A stretch of DNA of 64,000 nucleotides from Mycolicibacterium phlei. GTDB taxonomy: Bacteria; Actinomycetota; Actinomycetes; Mycobacteriales; Mycobacteriaceae. Of this stretch, positions 31,314 to 39,732 are shown piece after piece. Each line of letters begins with the position of its first letter. Position 1 is the first letter of the stretch. The notes beneath the pieces were generated by a model that was given only the letters and a program-made list of their open reading frames with translations, was not told the origin of the DNA and searched no databases. A program made the translations under genes and the position numbers. The stretch spans positions 4,898,001-4,962,000 of the forward strand of contig NZ_CP014475.1 of assembly GCF_001583415.1 (NCBI RefSeq), given 5' to 3'.

Positions 31314-33877
31314 GATTGGGGCACCTTCGGCATTCCGATGGACACGGGAACCTTGCGTCCCGACTTGTGGGTGAACTCGACCGTCGGGTCGGGCACACCG
31401 GGTGCGTTGACGAACGACACGAACCGCGACAGCTTGTCCGGATCCTCCAGCACGCCCTTCCACTCGCAGCGGTAGCCGTCGACGTGACGCTGCATCGCGG
31501 CCTCGAACTCCTCCGCCAGTCCGAGGGAGTCGTGGCACACGACGTCGCGCAGGTGCTCCAGCCCGGTCTTTCCGGGGAAGTCCATGGCCTCCAGCCACGG
31601 CGCGGTGCGCTGCAACCGGTCGGCGGTGCGGATGTAGAACATCAGGAACCGGTCGATGTAGCGGATCAGTGTCTCGTCGTCGAGGTCGCTCGCCAGCAGT
31701 TGCGCGTGCCGTGGCGACATGCCGCCGTTGCCGCACACGTACAGGTTCCAGCCCTGCTCGGTGGCGATGACGCCGACGTCCTTACTCTGCGCCTCAGCGC
31801 ATTCGCGGGCGCACCCGGACACCGCCATCTTGATCTTGTGCGGCGCGCGCAGGCCGCGGTAGCGCTTCTCGAGCCTTACCGCCATGTCGACGGAGTCCTG
31901 CTGACCGTAACGGCACCAGGTGCTGCCCACACAGCTCTTGACCGTGCGCAACGCCTTGCCGTACGCGTGCCCGGACTCCATGCCGCCCTCGACCAGCCTG
32001 CGCCAGATCTCAGGCAGCTGGTCGACACGCGCACCGAACATGTCGATGCGCTGGCCGCCGGTGATCTTCGTGTACAGCCCGAAATCCCTTGCGATCTCGC
32101 CGATCAGGATCAGCTGCTCGGGGGTGATCTCCCCGCCGGGCGAGCGCGGCACCACCGAATAGCTGCCGTTGCGCTGGATGTTGGCCAGAAAGTGGTCGTT
32201 GGTGTCCTGCAACGACGCCTGCTCGCCGTCGAGGATGTGGTCGGAGCTGGTGGAGGCCAGGATCGAGGCCACCACGGGTTTGCAGATGTCGCAGCCCTTT
32301 CCGGTACCGAAGCGCTCGATCAGCCCGGAGAAGGTGCGGATCCCGGTGGCGGTGACGATCTCGAACAGCTCCGCCCGCGACTGCGGGAAGTGTTCGCACA
32401 GCGCCTTGGACTGCTCGACGCCCTCGGCCTCGAGCAGCTGCTTGAGCAGCGGCACGCACGACCCGCAGGAGGTGCCGGCCAGCGTGCACTTCTTCAGCCC
32501 GGGCACATCGGTGCAGCCGGCGCCGATGGCCTCCTTCAGATCGCCCTTGGTGACGTTGTTGCAGGAGCAGATCTGCGCGATGTCGGGCAGCGCACCGATG
32601 CCCAATCCCGTTGCGCCGCCGTCGGAGGCGGGGGCGATCAGCGACAGCGGGTCGCCGGGAAGCTCGCTGGCGACCATCGGTCGCAGGATGCCGTAGGCCG
32701 ACGCGTCACCGACCAGGATGCCGCCCAGCAGGGTCTTGGCGTCGTCGGAGAGCACCAGCTTGGCGTAGGTCTGTTTGACCGGGTCGTTGACCACGACCTC
32801 GAGGCAGTTGGGCGTGCGGCCCTGCGCGTCACCGAAGCTGGCCACGTCGACACCGAGCAGCTTGAGCTTGGTCGACATGTCGGCCTCCGGGAACTCGGCG
32901 GAGCCGCCCAGCAGCCGGTCGGCCACCACCTCGGCGCTGGTGTAGCCGGGGCCGACGAGGCCGTAGCAGCGACCCTCGATGGCGGCGACCTCACCGATCG
33001 CGTAGATGTCGGGATCGCTTGTGACACAACCCAGGTCGGTCAACACGCCGCCGCGCTGGGCGATGTCGAGGCCGGCCTGTCGGCCGAGTTCGTCGCGGGG
33101 GCGCACGCCTGCGGCGAACACGATCACGCCGGTGTCGATGTGGGTGCCGTCGTCGAGCGACACCCGGACCGCGTCGTCGCGGTCGGACCTGCGCAGCGGC
33201 TCGCTGCGCTGCACCGGCACGATGCTCTCGGTGCCGACGCCGGTGTGCACCTCGATGCCGAGGTTCCTGATCATCCGCTTCAGCAGGGCGCCACCCGCCT
33301 CGTCGAGCTGGGCGGCCATCAGGTGCGGCGACTTCTCGATGACGTGGGTGGTCAATCCGAACGCGCGCAACGCATTAGCGGCCTCCAGGCCGAGCAGGCC
33401 GCCGCCGATCACGACACCGACCGGGGTCTTGGAGTTCAGTGCCGCGTCCGCGCTGGCCCGGATCGCGTCGAGGTCGTCGAGGGTGCGGTAGACATGGCAG
33501 ACCGGCAGGTCGCGGCCCGGCACGGGCGGCACGAACGCATAGGAGCCGGTCGCAAGCACCAGCGCGTCGTAGGGCACCGACCGCCCGTCGGCGGTCTGGA
33601 CCGCCTTGGCGGCCCGGTCGATGCCGATGACCCGGCTGTTGAGCCGCAGATCGACGAGATCGTCACCGGCGTAGTCGTTGCCGGGCAGCGCGAGCCGGCC
33701 GCGGTCCCAGTGCTCGGTGTAGCCGGTCAGCCCGACCCGGTCGTATGCGGGCTCGGCCTCCTCCGCCAGCACGGTGATCCGCCAGGTTCCCGCGGCGTCG
33801 CGGGCCCGCAACGCCTCGACGAACCGGTGGCCGACCATGCCGTGGCCGACGACCACCACATTTCTCGTTACCTGCAT
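31310..33877 (-). CDS. nirB: Nitrite reductase large subunit NirB
   Basis: 855 residues from ATG 33877 (MQVTRNVVVVGHGMVGHRFV); frames open further up to 33937 would cover the promoter. N-terminal FAD/NADH oxidoreductase half (VVIGGGLLGLEAANALRAFG), then a BFD-type [2Fe-2S] region (CSCNNVTKGDLKEAIGAGC and TSCGSC), then sulfite/nitrite reductase repeats. The siroheme-[4Fe-4S] Cys motifs are CVGSTWC (C-x5-C) and CARECAEA (C-x3-C). Reduces nitrite to ammonium. The 13-base box at 33931-33943 upstream is the likely NnaR/GlnR target. Confidence 0.96.
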   Translation of the reverse strand: MQVTRNVVVVGHGMVGHRFVEALRARDAAGTWRITVLAEEAEPAYDRVGLTGYTEHWDRGRLALPGNDYAGDDLVDLRLNSRVIGIDRAAKAVQTADGRSVPYDALVLATGSYAFVPPVPGRDLPVCHVYRTLDDLDAIRASADAALNSKTPVGVVIGGGLLGLEAANALRAFGLTTHVIEKSPHLMAAQLDEAGGALLKRMIRNLGIEVHTGVGTESIVPVQRSEPLRRSDRDDAVRVSLDDGTHIDTGVIVFAAGVRPRDELGRQAGLDIAQRGGVLTDLGCVTSDPDIYAIGEVAAIEGRCYGLVGPGYTSAEVVADRLLGGSAEFPEADMSTKLKLLGVDVASFGDAQGRTPNCLEVVVNDPVKQTYAKLVLSDDAKTLLGGILVGDASAYGILRPMVASELPGDPLSLIAPASDGGATGLGIGALPDIAQICSCNNVTKGDLKEAIGAGCTDVPGLKKCTLAGTSCGSCVPLLKQLLEAEGVEQSKALCEHFPQSRAELFEIVTATGIRTFSGLIERFGTGKGCDICKPVVASILASTSSDHILDGEQASLQDTNDHFLANIQRNGSYSVVPRSPGGEITPEQLILIGEIARDFGLYTKITGGQRIDMFGARVDQLPEIWRRLVEGGMESGHAYGKALRTVKSCVGSTWCRYGQQDSVDMAVRLEKRYRGLRAPHKIKMAVSGCARECAEAQSKDVGVIATEQGWNLYVCGNGGMSPRHAQLLASDLDDETLIRYIDRFLMFYIRTADRLQRTAPWLEAMDFPGKTGLEHLRDVVCHDSLGLAEEFEAAMQRHVDGYRCEWKGVLEDPDKLSRFVSFVNAPGVPDPTVEFTHKSGRKVPVSIGMPKVPQS

Positions 33878-33930
33878 GGTGCCGACGCTAAGCAGCCGAT
33901 ATTGCCGCGATGTCGCCATGTGTGAAGGGC

Positions 33931-33943
33931 CAGTCACGGTGTG
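33931..33943 (-). promoter_or_regulatory. NnaR/GlnR-type box upstream of nirB
   Basis: CAGTCACGGTGTG on the plus strand, 54 bases before the nirB start codon. It differs by a single base from the element ahead of nnaR (28924-28936), and its surroundings (GTCACGGTGTGCTCAC) contain AC-rich half-sites. Two matching copies at the two functionally linked promoters in the window make a real operator likely. Confidence 0.55.
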
Positions 33944-34000
33944 CTCACTCGCCGGGGCCCGGCGGTGTGAAGGCGTTCGCCCACAGCGAACACATCATCG

Positions 34001-34027
34001 GGAACATGAGCGTGGTCCGCTCAAGTT
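34001..34027 (+). promoter_or_regulatory. ECF-sigma (SigE/SigH-type) promoter overlapping a HAIR operator for acr2
   Basis: GGAAC at 34001-34005 and GTT at 34025-34027, 19 bases apart, fit a SigE/SigH-type promoter. Inside it lies CATGAGC-N7-GCTCAAG (34005-34025), a close match to the HspR repeat CTTGAGT-N7-ACTCAAG. In M. tuberculosis acr2 is repressed by HspR and induced through ECF sigma factors, so the arrangement fits heat/oxidative induction with HspR blocking the promoter. Confidence 0.65.
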
Positions 34028-34082
34028 TTAGAGGGTGACGGACCGGTGAGAGCCGGCCGGATGAGCGAAGGAGATGAGACTG

Positions 34083-34517
34083 ATGAACACTCTGGCACTG
34101 CGTACTCGTCCCGCCTGGGACATCGATCGTTGGGTTCGCGACTTCTTCGGCCCGGCGACCGCCGACGACTGGTTCGCCGGCGCGTTCACCCCCGCCGCCG
34201 AGATCGTCCGCGACGGTGACGACGCGCTGGTCCGCGTGGAACTGCCCGGCGTCGACGTCGAGAAGGACGTCACCGTCGAGGTGGACCGCGGCTACCTGGT
34301 GATCCGCGGTGAGCGCCGCGACGAGCGGGCCGAGGACAAGGACGGCCGCAGCCTCCGCGAGATGCGGTACGGATCGTTCCGCCGCGCGTTCAAGCTCCCG
34401 GCCCACGTCACCAACGACGCGCTCTCGGCGACGTACGAGGCGGGCGTGCTGACGGTACGGGTAGCCGGCGCGCACAAGGGCGCCGAGACCCATCGGGTCG
34501 CGATCGAAAGCAAGTAG
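34083..34517 (+). CDS. acr2: Small heat-shock protein Acr2 (Hsp20 family)
   Basis: 144 residues from ATG 34083, with GAAGGAG 9 bases upstream; an ATG at 34074 is too close to that site. Hsp20 alpha-crystallin domain from about residue 40: FTPAAEIVRDGDDALVRVEL, PGVDVEKDVTVEVDRGYLVI, RGERRDERAEDKDGR, then MRYGSFRRAFKLPAHVTNDA and YEAGVLTVRVAGA. Close to M. tuberculosis Acr2 (Rv0251c) over its length. ATP-independent holdase chaperone. Ends at a strong Rho-independent terminator. Confidence 0.93.
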   Translation: MNTLALRTRPAWDIDRWVRDFFGPATADDWFAGAFTPAAEIVRDGDDALVRVELPGVDVEKDVTVEVDRGYLVIRGERRDERAEDKDGRSLREMRYGSFRRAFKLPAHVTNDALSATYEAGVLTVRVAGAHKGAETHRVAIESK

Positions 34518-34530
34518 CGCCGCACGAGCG

Positions 34531-34564
34531 AACCGGTGGAACCCACGGGGTTCCACCGGTTTTT
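34531..34564 (+). terminator. Rho-independent terminator after acr2
   Basis: A 14-base-pair perfect stem (34531-34544 with 34548-34561), loop ACG, followed by T residues to 34564. It begins 13 bases after the acr2 stop and lies just before the 3' end of the convergent Thr-rich gene (stop at 34569), so it can serve both strands. Confidence 0.85.
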
Positions 34565-34568
34565 CATG

Positions 34569-34979
34569 TCAACCGTCCTCGTCGGCGCTTGTGGTCGTCG
34601 TCTCCGTCGTCGTGGTAGTCGTGGTAGTCGTAGTCGTCGTGGTCGTGGACTCGGTCGTCGTCGTTGTCGTTGTGGTGGTCGGCTCTGTGGTGCTGGTCAG
34701 GTCGCCTTCGGTGGTCTGCACGCGCGGGGTGGTGTAGCGGGTGGTGGTCGTCGACGGGGTGGTGTAGGTCGACGGGGTCGACGACGGTGCCGGCGGCGGG
34801 ATGACCACCGGCGTCTTCGAGGAGTCCGAGACGCGGGCCACCGCGTAGATCAGGATCACCACCAGCAGCGCCGCGGCGACCCCGGCGGCGATGACCAGCG
34901 GCCGCTGCTCATGCCACGGCACCTCCTCGGACTCGCCACCGGTCTCGACGTCGTCGTCATCGCGGGCCACGTCCCGCAC
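34569..34979 (-). CDS. Single-span membrane protein with Thr-repeat tail
   Basis: 136 residues from GTG 34979 (GTG 34970 is an alternative). An acidic cytoplasmic start, one membrane span (LVIAAGVAAALLVVILIYAV, about 28-47), then an extracellular tail that becomes almost pure Thr: a run of about 14 Thr and several shorter ones, encoded by mixed ACG/ACA/ACT codons. It ends in SADEDG. The tail could be O-mannosylated, as Thr-rich mycobacterial surface segments are (inference). No known domain. It starts 2 bases after the stop of the upstream ICL/PEP mutase gene, so it is probably cotranscribed. Confidence 0.75.
   Translation of the reverse strand: MRDVARDDDDVETGGESEEVPWHEQRPLVIAAGVAAALLVVILIYAVARVSDSSKTPVVIPPPAPSSTPSTYTTPSTTTTRYTTPRVQTTEGDLTSTTEPTTTTTTTTTESTTTTTTTTTTTTTTETTTTSADEDG
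34591..34680. repeat. Low-complexity trinucleotide tract (Thr codons)
   Basis: About 90 bases of GTC/GTA/GTG/GTT triplets on the plus strand (ACN Thr codons on the minus strand) inside the Thr-rich membrane protein gene. Codons alternate, so slippage is reduced, but length differences between strains are likely because any whole-triplet change keeps the frame. Confidence 0.8.
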
Positions 34980-34980
34980 C

Positions 34981-35739
34981 TTAGCGCCAGCGCTGCAACA
35001 GCTCCTTGGCCCGTTCCGCCAGGGCGGCCTGCAGGAAGGGGCCGAAGCTGATCCGCGCCACCCCCAGCGGACCGAACGACGCGGGATCGTCGCGTTCCGG
35101 GAACGCGATCGCGTTGATCGGCAGCGGAAGCTCGGAGGCCAAGCGCCGCAGGGTGTCCGGATCGTGGAAACCGACCGGGTAGAGGACGTCGGCGCCGGCG
35201 GAGGCGGCCTCGGTGAGCCGGGCGATCGCCCGGTCGACGCGGTCGGCGTCGTCGCCGTCCTTACGCAGGAACAGGTCGGTGCGCGCGTTGATCACCACGT
35301 GCACCCCGGCGGCGTCGGCGGCCTGGCGCAGCGCGCCGACGAACTCGGCGTGCTCGGTCGACGACCGCAGCCGCCCGCCCTCGCTGTGCACGGTGTCCTC
35401 GATGTTGAGCCCGACGGCGCCCGCCTCGAGCAGGCCGTCGATGAGCCGCGCCGGCGCCTGGCCGTAACCGCCCTCGATGTCGACCGACACCGGGACGTCG
35501 ACCGCCGCGGTGATCTGCTTGACGCGGGCCACCACGTCGTCGAAATCCATGCCCTCCGCGTCACCCTTGCCCACGGAGTCGGCCAGCGGGTGGCTGCCCA
35601 CCGTCAGGCCGGCGAAGCCCGCGTCGACGGCCAGCGTCGCCGACCAGGCGTCCCAGACGGTCGGCAGGATTACAGGGTTACCGGGTTGGTGTAACGCCAG
35701 CAGAGTCTCGGCGCGTTGCTGGGCGGACGGGTCCGTCAT
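34981..35739 (-). CDS. Isocitrate lyase/PEP mutase family enzyme
   Basis: 252 residues from ATG 35739, with GAGGAG at a good distance. TIM-barrel family motifs: PVILPTVWDAWSATLAVDAG, DVPVSVDIEGGYGQAPARL, GAVGLNIEDTVHSEGG (metal-binding Asp/Glu positions) and VINARTDLFL. It lacks the K-K-C-G-H loop of true isocitrate lyase, so it belongs to the wider PEP mutase/oxaloacetate hydrolase-type group that makes or breaks C-C or C-P bonds on keto acids. Exact reaction unknown. Divergent from the Sdh1 operon. Confidence 0.88.
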   Translation of the reverse strand: MTDPSAQQRAETLLALHQPGNPVILPTVWDAWSATLAVDAGFAGLTVGSHPLADSVGKGDAEGMDFDDVVARVKQITAAVDVPVSVDIEGGYGQAPARLIDGLLEAGAVGLNIEDTVHSEGGRLRSSTEHAEFVGALRQAADAAGVHVVINARTDLFLRKDGDDADRVDRAIARLTEAASAGADVLYPVGFHDPDTLRRLASELPLPINAIAFPERDDPASFGPLGVARISFGPFLQAALAERAKELLQRWR

Positions 35740-35760
35740 GGCGACTCCTCCTCGTAGAAA

Positions 35761-35776
35761 CGTGATCTGTCTCACT
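35761..35776. promoter_or_regulatory. CRP-like site in the gap before the Sdh1 operon
   Basis: CGTGATCTGTCTCACT contains GTGA-N6-TCAC, the core of the CRP family site (TGTGA-N6-TCACA). It lies 73 bases before the small gene that leads the Sdh1 operon and 22 bases from the ICL/PEP mutase start. A second, shorter dyad GTGATTCAC is at 35815-35823. Mycobacterial CRP is known to act near carbon and respiratory genes. Confidence 0.5.
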
Positions 35777-35848
35777 CTTCACTGCGTGATGCGGTTAGCA
35801 TCGGTTGTCGTACTGTGATTCACGACACCTTCAGCCCAAGGAGGTCAC

Positions 35849-36142
35849 ATGTCCAGCACTACCGAACTCGCCGAGCTGCATGAGCTGATCGGGAACCTGC
35901 GGCGGTGCGTGACATCGTTGGCGTCGAGGTACGGGGACACCCCCGCCACCCGCCGCATCGTCAACGACGCGGAACGCCTCCTCAACGACGTCGACCGTCT
36001 CGACATCGACGCCGAAGAGCTGGAGTTGGCCCGCGGCGTGGTCCACCACCACGCCGGTGACCGAATCCCGGTCCCGGACACCCAGTACGACACCGATTTC
36101 TGGCGCGGTGTCGACGACGAAGGGCTCGGTGGCCTCCGCTAA
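35849..36142 (+). CDS. Small conserved protein leading the Sdh1 operon
   Basis: 97 residues; ATG at 35849 with AAGGAGG upstream. Predicted mostly helical: TELAELHELIGNLRRCVTSL, ARRIVN-like middle (TRRIVNDAERLLNDVDRLDI) and a conserved end, IPVPDTQYDTDFWRGVDDEG. No domain recognised. A similar-size gene (Rv0250c, 97 aa) sits at this position in M. tuberculosis. It is separated from sdhC by 45 bases, so it is probably cotranscribed; a role in Sdh1 assembly or regulation is only a guess. Confidence 0.85.
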   Translation: MSSTTELAELHELIGNLRRCVTSLASRYGDTPATRRIVNDAERLLNDVDRLDIDAEELELARGVVHHHAGDRIPVPDTQYDTDFWRGVDDEGLGGLR

Positions 36143-36187
36143 CCAGCGCGCCACCGGGTCCGGGGCCCTCGACACCGAAAGGCAATA

Positions 36188-37015
36188 GTGAGCGCACCCA
36201 CCGCCGACCGCAGAGCGACCGGCGTCTTTTCGCCGGGCCGTGCCCAGATTCCACAGCGCACATTACGAACCGATCGGTGGTGGCAGTCGCCGCTACTCGT
36301 GGACCTCGGCTTCGCCGCGTTCATCATCTACGCGACGGTACGTGCGTTCATGCAGAACCACTACTACGTCGCGGAGTACCACTACCTGACGCCGTTCTAC
36401 TCACCGTGCGTGGTGAAGTGGAACGAGGCGACCCAGAGCGGCTGCATTCCGGAGGCCAGCCACTTCGGGCAGTTCCTGCCCGACGTGTGGTGGCTGCCGT
36501 ACGCGGCGGTGTCGCTGCCGTTCCTGCTGCTGTTCCGGCTCACCTGCTACTACTACCGCGGCGCCTACTACCGCTCGGTGTGGCAGGCACCGACGGCGTG
36601 CGCGGTGGCCGAACCGCACGCCAAATACACTGGCGAGACCCGTTTTCCGCTGATCATCCAGAACACCCACCGCTACTTCTTCTACGTGGCGGTGCTCATC
36701 TCGCTGATCAACACCTACGACGCCATTCTGCCGCTGCGCTACGGACTCGGCCTGGGCAACGTGATCCTCATCGTCAACGTGCTGCTGCTGTGGACCTACA
36801 CGTTGTCCTGCCACTCCTGCCGCCACGTCACCGGCGGTCGTCTCAAGCACTTCTCCAAACACCCTGTCCGCTACTGGATGTGGACGCAGGTGAGCAAGAT
36901 CAACACCCGGCACAAGCTGTACGCCTGGATCACGCTGGGCACGCTGATGCTCACCGACTTCTACATCATGCTGGTCGCCAGCGGCACCATCTCCGACCTG
37001 AGATTCATTGGCTGA
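36188..37015 (+). CDS. sdhC: Succinate dehydrogenase 1 membrane anchor subunit
   Basis: 275 residues, GTG start. Single fused anchor, as in the Sdh1 type of mycobacteria (Rv0249c): about five membrane spans, an early LLVDLGFAAFIIYATVRAF, then HYYVAEYHYLTPFYSPCV and SLPFLLLFRLTCYYYRGAYY. Conserved His residues in NTHRYFFYVAV and CHSCRHVTGG could ligand heme or line the quinone site. It anchors the SdhA/SdhB head to the membrane and passes electrons to menaquinone. Followed by sdhA after 31 bases. Confidence 0.9.
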   Translation: MSAPTADRRATGVFSPGRAQIPQRTLRTDRWWQSPLLVDLGFAAFIIYATVRAFMQNHYYVAEYHYLTPFYSPCVVKWNEATQSGCIPEASHFGQFLPDVWWLPYAAVSLPFLLLFRLTCYYYRGAYYRSVWQAPTACAVAEPHAKYTGETRFPLIIQNTHRYFFYVAVLISLINTYDAILPLRYGLGLGNVILIVNVLLLWTYTLSCHSCRHVTGGRLKHFSKHPVRYWMWTQVSKINTRHKLYAWITLGTLMLTDFYIMLVASGTISDLRFIG

Positions 37016-37046
37016 CAGGCTTTAACCACGTAGTGAGGTTTATTTA

Positions 37047-38963
37047 ATGGTGGATATCGAACGGCACTCCTACGACGTCGTCGTGATCGGTGCCGGCGGA
37101 GCCGGCTTGCGTGCGGTCATCGAGGCGCGCGAACGCGGCCTGAAGGTCGCGGTGGTCACCAAGTCGCTGTTCGGCAAGGCGCACACCGTGATGGCCGAGG
37201 GCGGCTGCGCCGCGGCGATGGGCAACGCCAACCCGAAGGACAACTGGCAGGTCCACTTCAAGGACACCATGCGGGGCGGCAAGTTCCTCAACAACTGGCG
37301 GATGGCCGAACTGCACGCCAAGGAAGCGCCGGACCGGGTGTGGGAGCTGGAGACCTACGGTGCGCTGTTCGACCGCACCAAGGACGGCAAGATCAGCCAG
37401 CGCAACTTCGGCGGCCACACCTACCCGCGGCTGGCCCACGTCGGTGACCGCACCGGTCTGGAGATCATCCGCACCCTGCAGCAGAAGATCGTCTCGCTGC
37501 AGCAGGAGGACAAGGCCGAGTTCGGCGACTACGAGGCCCGCATCAAGGTCTTCCACGAGACGACGATCACCGACCTGATCAAGGACGGGGACCGGATCGC
37601 CGGGGCGTTCGGCTACTACCGCGAGGGCGGCAACTTCGTGTTGTTCGAGGCCCCCGCGGTGGTGCTGGCCACCGGCGGGATCGGCAAGTCCTACAAGGTC
37701 ACCTCGAACTCGTGGGAGTACACCGGCGACGGGCACGCGCTGGCGCTGCGGGCCGGCGCGACGCTGATCAACATGGAGTTCGTCCAGTTCCACCCGACCG
37801 GGATGGTCTGGCCGCCCAGCGTGAAGGGCATCCTGGTCACCGAGGGTGTCCGCGGCGACGGCGGTGTGCTGAAGAACTCCGACGGCAAGCGGTTCATGTT
37901 CGACTACATCCCCGCGGTGTTCAAGGGCCAGTACGCCGAGAGCATCGAGGAAGCCGACCAGTGGCTCAAGGACAACGACTCCGCGCGCCGCACCCCCGAC
38001 CTGCTGCCCCGCGACGAAGTGGCCCGCGCGATCAACTCCGAGGTGAAGGCCGGCCGCGGCTCACCGCACGGCGGGGTGTACCTCGACATCGCGTCCCGGC
38101 TGCCCGCCGAGGAGATCAAGCGGCGGCTGCCCTCGATGTACCACCAGTTCAAGGAACTCGCCGAGGTGGACATCACCAAGGAGCCCATGGAAGTGGGACC
38201 GACGTGCCACTACGTGATGGGCGGCATCGAGGTCGACCCGGACACCGCCGCCGCCAAGACCCCGGGCCTGTTCGCCGCCGGTGAGTGCTCGGGCGGTATG
38301 CACGGCTCCAACCGGCTGGGCGGCAACTCGCTGAGCGATCTGCTGGTGTTCGGCCGCCGCGCCGGGATGGGCGCCGCCGACTACGTCACCGCGCTGCAGA
38401 ACCGGCCCGCGGTCAGCCAGGCTGCGGTCGAGGCCGCGGCGAAGCTGGCGCTGTCCCCGTTCGAGGGCCCGGCCGGTGGGGAGGCCACGGAGAACCCGTA
38501 CAGCCTGCAGTCCGATCTGCAGGAGACGATGAACAGCCTGGTCGGCATCATCCGCAAGGCCGACGAGGTCGCCGAGGCGATCGAACGCCTCAAGGAGCTG
38601 CGCGAGCGCTACAAGCGGGTACGGGTGGAGGGCGACCGGCACTTCAACCCCGGCTGGCACCTGGCGATCGACTTGCGCAACATGCTGATGGTCAGCGAGT
38701 GCATCGCCAAGGCGGCGCTGGAGCGCACCGAGAGCCGCGGCGGACACACCCGCGACGACTACCCGTCGATGGACCCGAAGTGGCGCAAGACCCTGCTGGT
38801 GTGCCGCGCCGAGGGTGACGGGCCGGTGCCGCAGATCAGCATCACCCGCCAGGAGCAGGTGCCGATGCGTGACGACCTGCTCGAGCTCATCGACATCGAA
38901 GAGCTGGAAAAGTACTTCACCCCAGAGGAACTCGCCAATCACTCGTCGAGGAGAGGTGCATGA
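37047..38963 (+). CDS. sdhA: Succinate dehydrogenase flavoprotein subunit (Sdh1)
   Basis: 638 residues, ATG start. FAD Rossmann start YDVVVIGAGGAGLRAVIEAR; the covalent-FAD His lies in FGKAHTVMAEGGCAAAMG. Substrate-binding parts: NMEFVQFHPTGMVWPPSVKG, VTEGVRGDGGVLKNSDGKRF, and the C-terminal FAAGECSGGMHGSNRLGGNS. Oxidises succinate to fumarate. Overlaps sdhB by 4 bases. The protein is longer than Sdh2-type SdhA, as expected for the Sdh1 (Rv0248c) group. Confidence 0.96.
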   Translation: MVDIERHSYDVVVIGAGGAGLRAVIEARERGLKVAVVTKSLFGKAHTVMAEGGCAAAMGNANPKDNWQVHFKDTMRGGKFLNNWRMAELHAKEAPDRVWELETYGALFDRTKDGKISQRNFGGHTYPRLAHVGDRTGLEIIRTLQQKIVSLQQEDKAEFGDYEARIKVFHETTITDLIKDGDRIAGAFGYYREGGNFVLFEAPAVVLATGGIGKSYKVTSNSWEYTGDGHALALRAGATLINMEFVQFHPTGMVWPPSVKGILVTEGVRGDGGVLKNSDGKRFMFDYIPAVFKGQYAESIEEADQWLKDNDSARRTPDLLPRDEVARAINSEVKAGRGSPHGGVYLDIASRLPAEEIKRRLPSMYHQFKELAEVDITKEPMEVGPTCHYVMGGIEVDPDTAAAKTPGLFAAGECSGGMHGSNRLGGNSLSDLLVFGRRAGMGAADYVTALQNRPAVSQAAVEAAAKLALSPFEGPAGGEATENPYSLQSDLQETMNSLVGIIRKADEVAEAIERLKELRERYKRVRVEGDRHFNPGWHLAIDLRNMLMVSECIAKAALERTESRGGHTRDDYPSMDPKWRKTLLVCRAEGDGPVPQISITRQEQVPMRDDLLELIDIEELEKYFTPEELANHSSRRGA

Positions 38964-39712
38964 GCTACCAGGCAAGGCTGCGGGTGTGGCGCGGGGACCA
39001 GGACGGCGGCGCGCTGCAGGACTACACGGTCGAGGTCAACGAGGGCGAGGTGGTCCTCGACATCATCCACCGGTTGCAGCAGACCCAGACCGGCGATCTT
39101 GCGGTGCGGTGGAACTGCAAGGCCGGCAAGTGCGGATCGTGTTCGGCGGAGATCAACGGCCGGCCGCGGCTGATGTGCATGACGCGGATGTCGACGTTCG
39201 CCCAGGACGAGGTCGTCACGGTGACCCCGCTGCGGACGTTCCCGGTGATCCGCGATCTGGTCACCGACGTGTCGTTCAACTACCAGAAGGCACGGGAGAT
39301 CCCGGCCTTCCAGCCGCCGAAGGATCTGCAGCCCGGCGAGTACCGGATGGCGCAGGAGGACGTGAACCGGTCGCAGGAGTTCCGCAAGTGCATCGAGTGC
39401 TTCCTGTGCCAGAACGTCTGCCACGTGGTGCGCGACCACGAGGAGAACAAGCAGGCGTTCGCCGGCCCGCGGTTCCTGATGCGCCAGGCCGAGCTCGACA
39501 TGCATCCGCTCGACGTGCACCCGCAGCGCGCGGTGGACGCCCAGGAGCAGCATGGTCTGGGCTTCTGCAACATCACCAAGTGCTGCACCGAGGTCTGCCC
39601 GGAGAGCATCAAGATCACCGACAACGCGCTGATTCCGATGAAGGAACGCGCGGCGGACCGCAAGTACGACCCGGTGGTGTGGCTGGGCAGCAAGCTGTTC
39701 CGGCGCAAATAG
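38960..39712 (+). CDS. sdhB: Succinate dehydrogenase iron-sulfur subunit (Sdh1)
   Basis: 250 residues; ATG overlaps the sdhA stop. All three clusters are visible: [2Fe-2S] in CKAGKCGSCSAEINGRPRLM plus a following Cys, [4Fe-4S] in CIECFLCQNVCH, and [3Fe-4S] in CNITKCCTEVCPE. Transfers electrons from FAD in SdhA to the membrane anchor. Last gene of the operon. Confidence 0.96.
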   Translation: MSYQARLRVWRGDQDGGALQDYTVEVNEGEVVLDIIHRLQQTQTGDLAVRWNCKAGKCGSCSAEINGRPRLMCMTRMSTFAQDEVVTVTPLRTFPVIRDLVTDVSFNYQKAREIPAFQPPKDLQPGEYRMAQEDVNRSQEFRKCIECFLCQNVCHVVRDHEENKQAFAGPRFLMRQAELDMHPLDVHPQRAVDAQEQHGLGFCNITKCCTEVCPESIKITDNALIPMKERAADRKYDPVVWLGSKLFRRK

Positions 39713-39732
39713 CGGCGTCCTAACCGGGTACG

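Noticed and set aside
31316..33925. An 869-codon plus-strand frame opposite nirB
   Set aside because: NirB on the minus strand has all cofactor motifs; the plus frame is a composition artefact.
34591..34680. Triplet repeat considered as a CRISPR or satellite array
   Set aside because: It is an in-frame Thr codon run in a membrane protein gene, without spacers or repeat units longer than three bases.
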